NCBI GenBank assembly: GCA_016707005.1
Contig: JADJIQ010000004.1
Coordinates: 310,001-374,000 of the forward strand
DNA length: 64,000 bases
Reading direction: 5' to 3'
DNA from: Ignavibacteria bacterium
GTDB taxonomy: Bacteria; Bacteroidota; Ignavibacteria; Kapaibacteriales; Kapaibacteriaceae
The notes under the pieces are model-generated. The model ran no database searches. It was not told the DNA's origin and was given only the letters and a program-made list of their open reading frames with translations. Shown in pieces: positions 17,877 to 26,940 of the stretch. Position 1 is the stretch's first letter. The number at the start of each line of letters is the position of its first letter. Position numbers and translations under genes: made by a program.

Positions 17877-20800
17877 TTAGCGGCGGATCACCAGCGGCGT
17901 GGTCAGGGTGGTTCCGTTGGCCGAAACAACCACGGTGTAGGCACCGCTGACGAGCGTATTGACCGGGATGTCGATCATTTGCGAACCGGCATTGAGGCGG
18001 ACATCGCTCATCAGAGCAACCCGTGCTCCTGAGGCATCGATGATCTCCACCGTAGCAATGCCGTTCTCGACCATCGTCACTTCCACGCTGGCATTGCTTG
18101 TAGCAGGCTGCGGTGAGACGTTGCCGATCGTGGCCTGGCCGCCGGCGCCGATGACCACTTCTACTTCGTTGCTTACCGAACGCGAGCCATCCTTATCAAC
18201 CGTTGTCAGGCGATAGAGATAGCGGCCCGAGGCAAGACCCAGATCGCGGAAGTTGTAGTCACGCGACGTGCTTGACACGCCGGCCGAGGCTACCGTACCC
18301 ACCGTTGCAAAGGCGGCATCGCTGCCGGCCATCACATCGGCACGTTCTACGTCGAAGTGGTCGCTGTTCGTCTCCGAAGCTGTGTTCCACATCACGTCCA
18401 CGTTGTTGCCGCGGGCCTTGGCATCAAAGGCTGTCAGCTCGGCCGAAACCATGCCGCCGCCGTTAGACTCAAAGAAGTCGAAGATGCCGCGGATCACGCG
18501 CTCGGTGCCGGTGCGCTCGCCCGTGAAGCGGTAGAAGCGCCAGTCAACACCCAGGTAGACAACATTCGACACAAGCGAGGCCGTAGCCGAGCCCATGATC
18601 GAGTCCGTTGTCTGACGGTCTCCCAGCACGTAGTTGTAGGCGCGCTGAGCAACACCCGCAGACGTTGGATCCGAGTACATCCGCACAAGGGCCGGAAGCG
18701 GTTCAGCGTCGCCAGGGAAGCCCGTACGGAAGAGCGTCTCTACCGAGTTGCGGGTGATGGCGTCACCGCGCAGGCGGCGGTTGTGATACGTCAGTGCTGT
18801 TGGCACAGGATTGCCCGGCGGCACGTTGTTCACGCGCAGCACAGACTGGATGAAGGCTTGGTCATTGATCACGTCCATGCCCACGTGCTGACGAGGATAG
18901 TTCTGACCGGCGATGGCCAGATTCTTCTTCGACAGTGCCGTACCCGAGGCCACATAGGCACGCAGGTCGCGGCGCTCAAAGCGCGTGAGTGGATTGTTGT
19001 CCGAGCTCCAGAACACCGTGCGGTAGATCGAATAATCGATGGCGCGCTCTTCGAAGTTGTCGCGGTCGAGCACGTCATAGGCGATCACGCTGCCGGCTGG
19101 GTTGTTCGCATAGCCGATGCGCTCAAGCGTGTAGGTCACGCTGTCGATGTTCAGACGCGAAGCGATCTGATTCTGCGTCGGCGTGCCCGAATACAGATCC
19201 ACCGAGGCGCCGCGGGCCGTGGCCAGCATGCGCACGTTCGAACGGGCGACGAAGAAGCGGACAACCTTGTTCACCGCATTGTTCGGCGTGTACTCATCAG
19301 AGCTCACCGAGATCTCAATGCGGTAGCGCGGCGAAATGTTATTGGCCATGCCGAAGAGGCGCGCAGGCACGACATAGCCCATGCCGGCCAGCTGCTGGTA
19401 GGACTGCGGTACCCACGTAAGGTCATAGACAACGTTGGCTTCGTCGCCGCTGTTGATCGTGGCATTGACGATGCGGTCGACAACTGGCGAGCTGTTCCAC
19501 TGCGCAGTGGCCAGCGCGCCGTTGTTCGATGCCGGTGTCTCGAGGTAGACGCGCAGGCGGATCGGCGTGTTGGTCTGCGGGAGACCGCCGATGTTGCGCA
19601 CAAGACCCGTGATGCTGATCGGTGTCTGCGTCATCACGTATTCGGCGTCAGAAAGCGTGCCGGTGGCCGCGCGATACTTGCTCGGGCTCACAACGGCTGC
19701 TGCTTCGAGGTCCTTGACATACTGACGACCGTCGAATTCGTCGGCGCCGATGTCAAACGGTTGACCGGCTGAGCCGCGCGCGGCTCCGTCGATATCCGTT
19801 GTGATCACCGACAAACGCTCGCCGCGGTTGTTGAGCAATGAGCCGATCGGCGTTGGATTGGTCTTCACACGCAGGCGCTGATTCGGAGCTACGCCGCCGT
19901 AGGCCATGTCCGAAGAGATCGTCCCTTCAACAGAGTTGATGTCGCGCTTGGTCCATGATCTCCACTGCGACAAGAACTTGAACTCCACGGCCGAGCCTTG
20001 GCTGATCACATCGCTGTTGGCGTTGATCTCTACGAAGCGCGCCATCGTGGCCTCGCCGTTCTCATACGCATTGCGGTCGCAGACAAGGGCCATCGGGTCA
20101 TTGCCGTCGGTCATCTGCACGCCTTGATAGAACAGCGTGGAGTGATTCAGCGTCGAGGCCGAGGCGCCGTTCTGCATCACAAACGCATTGTTCTTGATCG
20201 AGGCGCCGCTGGCGTGCTGCACGCCTACGCCGGCGACAAGACCTGTGCCCACGATGTTGTCATTGGTCAGCACGATCGTGTTGTTGTACACCACGTCGTT
20301 ACGAGTGAAGTACTGGTTGTTGTTCAAAGACGGCGTGATGATCTGATTCCATCCCGTGAGCGTTGTGCTGCGCTGCGTGAACAGATGGATAGCCGACAGA
20401 TTCGTCGTCGACGTCTGACGGCGAATTCCCAGATCGCATTGTTCGTGATCTGCGTGGCTTCCGGAATGTTCGGGAAGTACGTGTTGCCGCCGGCGGTGAT
20501 CGATGGGAAGGAGTTGCGTACCTGCTCAACGCTGATACCGCGCGACCACAGGTCGCCCACCACACCAGAGATCTCATTGCCGCGGATCTTCAGGTTCGTG
20601 TTGTTGTAGCGGTTCACACCGCCGGCTACGATACCTGCTGCGTCCACGTTCGTTCCACCAGTGGCCTGTACACCCACGTTGTAGATACGGTTGCCGCTGA
20701 TCACACCGCCATCGTCATAGCCTACGAAGATGCCGGCCGTGCGGACATTCGTGATCGTGTTACCAGAGATCTGGCTGCCCTTGGTGTAGAACCCTTGGTA

Positions 20801-23400
20801 GACATTTGACTTGATCGCCATGCCGATACCCATCGACACGATGCCGTAGCCGAAGCCAGAGATCTCGTTGTTGAGGAACGTATTGTTCGAACCTGGGATC
20901 GTATCGAGACGCTCTGAGTTGTTGCCGTCGCGGCCCAATGGAAGCTTCTGACGACTTACGATACCGGCTGAATACGTGATCGGGCCCGTGCGCACATCTG
21001 CCTGATACGAGAACGTGTTGTTCACGAAGTTGATGCTCGGTAGGCTCGACGCATAGCTCGGCGTGGAAGATGGTGCATTACCGATGATACAGTTGCGTAC
21101 CGCGATGTCATGAGAGCCGTCGCCCAGATAGAACGGAGCGCGGAACGGCGTGGTGGCGTTCAGTTCAAACACCAACGACTTCTGGGCACCGCCATCAAAG
21201 CGGATGAAGCCAGGAGTATTCGCCCATTGCGGATCGGTTGGAAACTCAAACTGAACCGTGAGAGGATTTGTTGGCGTTGAGTTCTGACCGAAAAGAACAC
21301 CAACACCGTTACCCGAATTCAAGGTCACAACAACAGAACCCTTGTTGATTGAACGAGCAAGCGCCGGCTTGAACGTGATCGTGTTCGTTGCGTCTACGCC
21401 GATGATCTTCGCTGTTAGGTCAAGTGCCGGTGTCGGACCAGAGCCATTTCCAACGGAATACGCAGCATCGGTGAGTTCATACTCCACTGCGCCGGCAACG
21501 CCGCGACGATACAGATCATCAACAGCATCTTGGATCGTTGGATAGTTGCGTGGATCACCCAGCTTGAGCGTGCCGATCGTATATGTGCCGGCAAGGCTTG
21601 GCTGCACCGTGAAAGTCTGACAGATCTGATTGTTGTTCGCTACAGGATCACCCGGATACTCCGTGGTAAGGCAGGCTTCATATTGGCCGGCTACCTGTGG
21701 AGTAAATGGCGGGAAGGTGGTTGACGAAACATTCAACGGTGCCTCGGCACCAACATCCGGTACGATCACGACCTGATTGTACACTGGGATGCGTCCCGGA
21801 TTCTGGAAGATCTGCAGGCGAACAGGGATGTTCGAAAGATCCTGAATACCGCCATTGATGATGCGGCCGCGAGGGTGAACGGACGACGCGAGTAATACGT
21901 GCCAGAGATACCAGGTACGTCGATCGCTTGAGCACCTACCTCTTCGTTATACTTTGTCTCAAACAGGTAATTACCCGTTGTTGGCTGACAATCATTTGCT
22001 GCCTGTTGGTCAACAGCGCTTAAGAGCTCGGTGCACACCGTAACAGCATAGGTCGCGACGTTCAACGTTGTATAGTTCACAAAGTCAACCGTTGCCATTT
22101 CACCTGTAGCCAAGTTTCCATTCCAGACCACTGTGTCACGGTAGACTTCAGAATTGGTTGCCAAGTGGCGGATGGAGGCGATGACGAGAGCATCGGTCAC
22201 ATTGTTAAGACCAACATTTTGGATCTGAGCGGACACCGGCATTTCAACACCGCGAGGATACTTCCGCGGAATTGAAAGCGGTGATCTGATCTGACGCACC
22301 ATCAGGTCGTTCGGGAACGCAATAGAGAACTCCTTAGACCATTGCTGGGTGTACCCTGGGATCTGGTACGATGCTTCCAATCGGTATGAACCGCCTGCCG
22401 TGAATCGAAGATCAAGATTTCCGTTCACACCAGCTGAGGGGCCTGTCGCCTCATTCATCTCATAGGTGTAAAGTGCCGTTGTTCCCGCAACGTGATTCAT
22501 GGTCGGATTGCCGGACTTGCGTGCTTCGTAGATCACGTTCGTAGATGGCAGCGGACCAACGATACGGTACGTCAGATTGATGCTCTGACCGGCCGTTTGA
22601 CGGAATGACAATGACGGCTTCGGGAACCTCGGATCGACACCGTCATAGATCTGACCTTGAAGAAGGATACGACGCGGATCTACATCATCAGGGAAGGAAG
22701 CCTCAATACCCGAAAGAACTCCGAACTTCAAGACCGGGCGATTGTAGGGAGAATAGATGTAGGCCACTGTGGGAGGAGTAGCGCAGCGATCAATAGCAAC
22801 GAAGTCATAATTCGTTTGCTTATTCCACGCATTAGTATTTGGCGGCCCTACTGTCGTAGACTCCCAATCCGGGAACAGGAATGAGTTTCCGGGACGATAG
22901 GTACAGAAGTCGATGATGATGTTACTTACACCATCCCACATGTACGGGGTTTGGAAGTTGAACGTCACCCACTGCGGAGCGGCAAGCGGAATCACCGGCA
23001 GATTAAAAGCCGTGTTAGTGTAGACCGTTGTGAATCCGGCAGTTGCCCACGAACCTGTAAGTGCATTAGCCGTAGTGCTTGCCATGCTGATCGTTACAAG
23101 CCTGTTCGCCGGCCACGGTGTAGCATTTCTGAGATTGAATGCTATCGAAGAGATCTGGCCGGGTGTCATACCCTTCGCCAACAACTCGGACGCACGATAA
23201 ATGTATCGGTTGCGCTGGTTGTTTGAATAGTCAGAGAGTGGATTGTAAACGTAGAACGTATATGTCCACGATCGTACGCCCCCTACTCCCCCATCGACTT
23301 CAACAAAGATCTGAGATCTCGAGATCTGCGGACCCGTGATGATCCCTAGAAGAACTAGGAATGTCGATATGAAGACACGTAGAAACAAAGAGTGTTTCAT
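17877..23400 (-). pseudogene. Giant T9SS surface protein, copy B (frameshifted)
   Basis: From ATG 23400 (GGAGGGAAGG upstream) the frame encodes the same signal peptide and N-terminal domain as copy A. It breaks twice at homopolymers: GGGG reduced to GGG at 21873-21875 and CCCC reduced to CCC at 20428-20430. Copies A and C have the longer run at the second site, and A at the first. Restoring both bases gives 5526 bp and an intact 1841-aa protein with a T9SS type A sorting domain at the end. The remaining reading frames are open for 560, 486 and 816 codons. Homopolymer-only lesions argue for sequencing error or very recent, possibly reversible, inactivation. Confidence 0.8.
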
Positions 23401-23462
23401 GTAACCTTCCCTCCGGAATGTTGTTGTTATATCAGACCAAGATTTCATTGTCGCTTAATGCG

Positions 23463-23496
23463 TAGATGGGGTCTTTTTGTATATCCACCCCATCTA
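23463..23496. promoter_or_regulatory. 5'-leader stem-loop of copy B
   Basis: Identical to the hairpin upstream of copy A: a 10-bp perfect stem (TAGATGGGGT with ACCCCATCTA) placed directly after the presumed -7 box. Confidence 0.6.
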
Positions 23497-23500
23497 ACCC

Positions 23501-23509
23501 CAAAAAATA
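23501..23509 (-). promoter_or_regulatory. Copy B -7 region with a lengthened T run
   Basis: The minus strand reads TATTTTTTG here, with six T, where copy A has five T and a perfect TAnnTTTG. If real, the extra base shifts the TTTG half away from TA and would weaken the promoter. It may equally be a homopolymer read error. Confidence 0.4.
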
Positions 23510-23558
23510 GTGAAATATTGATAACGTCCTAATATGTGGATAACTTAGGTCAAACGAG

Positions 23559-23592
23559 AAACGCCCGATGCTCTTGCGAACATCGGGCGTTT
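23559..23592. terminator. Terminator of surface-protein copy C
   Basis: Third occurrence of the 12-bp stem AAACGCCCGATG/CATCGGGCGTTT, placed 18 bases after the copy C stop codon. Confidence 0.85.
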
Positions 23593-26500
23593 TCCGTTGA
23601 ATATCGTGCCTTAGCGGCGGATCACCAGCGGCGTGGTCAGGGTGGTTCCGTTGGCCGAAACAACCACGGTGTAGGCACCGCTGACGAGCGTATTGACCGG
23701 GATGTCGATCATTTGCGAACCGGCATTGAGGCGGACATCGCTCATCAGAGCAACCCGTGCTCCTGAGGCATCGATGATCTCCACCGTAGCAATGCCGTTC
23801 TCGACCATCGTCACTTCCACGCTGGCATTGCTTGTAGCAGGCTGCGGTGAGACGTTGCCGATCGTGGCCTGGCCGCCGGCGCCGATGACCACTTCCACTT
23901 CGTTGCTTACCGAACGCGAGCCATCCTTATCAACCGTTGTCAGGCGATAGAGGTAGCGGCCCGAGGCAAGACCCAGATCGCGGTAGCTGTAGTCACGCGA
24001 CGTGCTTGACACGCCGGCTGCAGTAACTGCACCGATCATAGTGAAGGCGGCATCGCTGCCGGCCATCACATCGGCACGTTCTACGTCGAAGTGGTCGCTG
24101 TTCGTCTCCGAAGCTGTGTTCCACATCACGTCCACGTTGTTACCGCGGGCCTTGGCATCAAAGGCTGTCAGCTCGGCCGAAACCATGCCGCCGCCGTTGG
24201 ACTCAAAGAAGTCGAAGATGCCGCGGATCACGCGCTCGGTGCCGGTGCGCTCGCCCGTGTAGCGGTAGAAGCGCCAGTCAACACCCAGGTAGACAACATT
24301 CGACACAAGCGAGGCCGTAGCCGAGCCCATGATCGAGTCTAGCGTCTGACGGTCTCCCAGCACGTAGTTATAGGCGCGCTGAGCAACACCCGCAGATGTT
24401 GGATCGGAATACATCCGCACAAGAGCCGGAAGCGGTTCGGCGTCGCCAGGGAAGCCCGTACGGAAGAGCGTCTCTACCGAGTTGCGCGTGATGGCGTCAC
24501 CGCGCAGGCGGCGGTTGTGGTACGTCAGTGCTGTTGGCACAGGATTGCCCGGCGCTACGTTGTTCACGCGCAGCACGGACTGGATGAAGGCTTGATCGTT
24601 GATCACGTCCATGCCCACGTGCTGACGAGGATAGTTCTGACCGGCGATGGCCAGATTCTTCTTCGACAGTGCCGTACCCGAGGCCACATAGGCTCGCAGG
24701 TCGCGGCGCTCAAAGCGCGTGAGAGGATTGTTGTCCGAGCTCCAGAACACTGTGCGGTAGATCGAATAATCGATGGCGCGCTCTTCGAAGTTGTCGCGGT
24801 CGAGCACGTCATAGGCGATCACGCTGCCGGCTGGGTTGTTCGCATAGCCGATGCGCTCAAGCGTGTAGGTCACGCTGTCGATGTTCAGACGCGAGGCGAT
24901 CTGATTCTGCGTTGGAACGCCGGCATACAGATCCACCGAGGCGCCGCGGGCCGTGGCAAGCATGCGCACGTTCGAACGGGCTACGAAGAAGCGGACAACC
25001 TTGTTCACCGCATTGTTCGGCGTGTACTCATCAGAGCTCACCGAGATCTCAATGCGATAGCGCGGTGAGATGTTATTGGCCATGCCGTAGAGATGCGCAG
25101 GGACTACATAGCCCATGCCTGCCAGCTGCTGGTACGACTGCGGTACCCACGTCAGGTCATAGACAACGTTGGCTTCGTCGCCGCTGTTGATCGTGGCATT
25201 GACGATGCGGTCGACAACGGCAGAACCGTTCCACTGCGCTGTGGCCAGCGCGCCGTTGTTCGATGCCGGTGTCTCGAGGTAGACGCGCAGGCGGATCGGC
25301 GTGTTGGTCTGCGGTAGACCGCCGATGTTGCGCACAAGACCCGTGATGCTGATCGGTGTCTGCGTCATCACGTATTCGGCGTCAGAAAGTGTGCCGGTGG
25401 CCGCACGATACTTGCTCGGGCTCACAACGGCCGCTGCTTCGAGGTCCTTGACATACTGACGACCGTCGAATTCGTCGGCGCCGATGTCAAACGGTTGACC
25501 GGCTGAGCCGCGCGCGGCTCCGTCGATATCCGTTGTGATCACCGACAAACGCTCGCCACGGTTGTTGAGCAACGAGCCGATCGGCGTTGGATTGGTCTTC
25601 ACACGCAGGCGCTGATTCGGAGCTACGCCGCCGTAGGCCATGTCCGAAGAGATCGTCCCTTCAACAGAGTTGATGTCGCGCTTGGTCCATGATCTCCACT
25701 GCGACAGGAACTTGAACTCCACGGCCGAGCCTTGGCTGATCACATCGCTGTTGGCGTTGATCTCTACGAAGCGGGCCATTGTGGCCTCGCCGTTCTCATA
25801 CGCATTGCGGTCGCAGACAAGAGCCATCGGGTCATTGCCGTCGGTCATCTGCACGCCTTGATAGAACAGCGTGGAGTGATTCAGCGTCGAGGCCGAGGCG
25901 CCGTTCTGCATCACAAACGCATTGTTCTTGATCGAGGCGCCGCTGGCGTGCTGCACGCCTACGCCGGCGACAAGACCTGTGCCCACGATGTTGTCGTTGG
26001 TCAGCACGATCGTGTTGTTATACACCACGTCGTTACGGGTGAAGTACTGGTTGTTGTTCAAAGACGGCGTGATGATCTGATTCCATCCCGTGAGCGTTGT
26101 GCTGCGCTGCGTGAACAGATGGATAGCCGACAGATTCGTCGTCGACGTCTGACGGCGAATTCCCCAGATCGCATTGTTCGTGATCTGCGTGGCTTCCGGA
26201 ATGTTCGGGAAGTACGTGTTGCCGCCGGCGGTGATCGATGGGAAGGAGTTGCGTACCTGCTCAACGCTGATACCGCGCGACCACAGGTCGCCCACCACAC
26301 CAGAGATCTCATTGCCGCGGATCTTCAGGTTCGTGTTGTTGTAGCGGTTCACGCCGCCGGCTACGATACCTGCTGCGTCCACGTTCGTTCCGCCCGTGGC
26401 CTGAATACCTACGTTGTAGATACGGTTGCCGCTGATCACGGCGCCATCGTCATAGCCTACGAAGATGCCGGCCATGCGCACGTTGGTGATCATGTTACCC

Positions 26501-26940
26501 GAGATCTGGCTGCCCTTGGTATAGAACCCTTGGTAGACATTTGACTTGATCGCCATGCCGATACCCATCGACACGATTCCGTAGCCGAAGCCGGAGATCT
26601 CGTTGTTGAGGAACGTATTGTTCAAGCCAGGCACTGTGTCAAGTCGTTCTGAGTTGTTGCCGTCGCGGCCCATCGGAAGCTTCTGACGACTTACGATACC
26701 GGCTGAATACGTGATCGGACCTGTGCGTACATCTGCCTGATACGAGAACGTGTTGTTCACGAAGTTGATGCTCGGTAGGCTCGACGCATAGCTCGGGGTC
26801 GAAGATGGTGCATTACCGATGATACAGTTGCGTACCGCGATGTCATGAGAGCCGTCGCCCAGATAGAACGGCGCGCGGAACGGCGTGGTGGCGTTCAGTT
26901 CAAACACCAACGACTTCTGTGCACCGCCGTCGAAGCGGAT
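23559..26940. repeat. Partial repeat unit C (conserved 3' part)
   Basis: The 3' two-thirds of gene C, with its terminator, is nearly identical in sequence to units A and B. Similarity falls off abruptly near 26940, matching about 21207 in B and 15476 in A. Upstream of that the genes remain homologous but are clearly diverged, and the promoter regions are unrelated. Confidence 0.8.

Larger units (their letters stand above)
17825..23558. repeat. Tandem repeat unit B of the surface-protein array
   Basis: A 5734-bp unit equivalent to unit A: terminator, gene B, leader hairpin and promoter. Scattered substitutions (for example near 18001 and 19650) distinguish it from unit A. Several of them match copy C instead, so it is a real separate copy and a mosaic. 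Confidence 0.9.

Noticed and set aside
18357..19772. A 471-codon open frame on the plus strand inside surface-protein copy B
   Set aside because: It is antisense to the conserved gene, has His/Arg/Val-biased composition unlike a natural protein, and corresponding frames in copies A and C are broken, so it is a shadow of codon bias.
12088..23558. Copies A and B as a false assembly duplication of a single gene
   Set aside because: They differ at many substitution sites (not just indels), including positions where B shares the copy C base, so they are distinct loci. Only the indels remain suspect.
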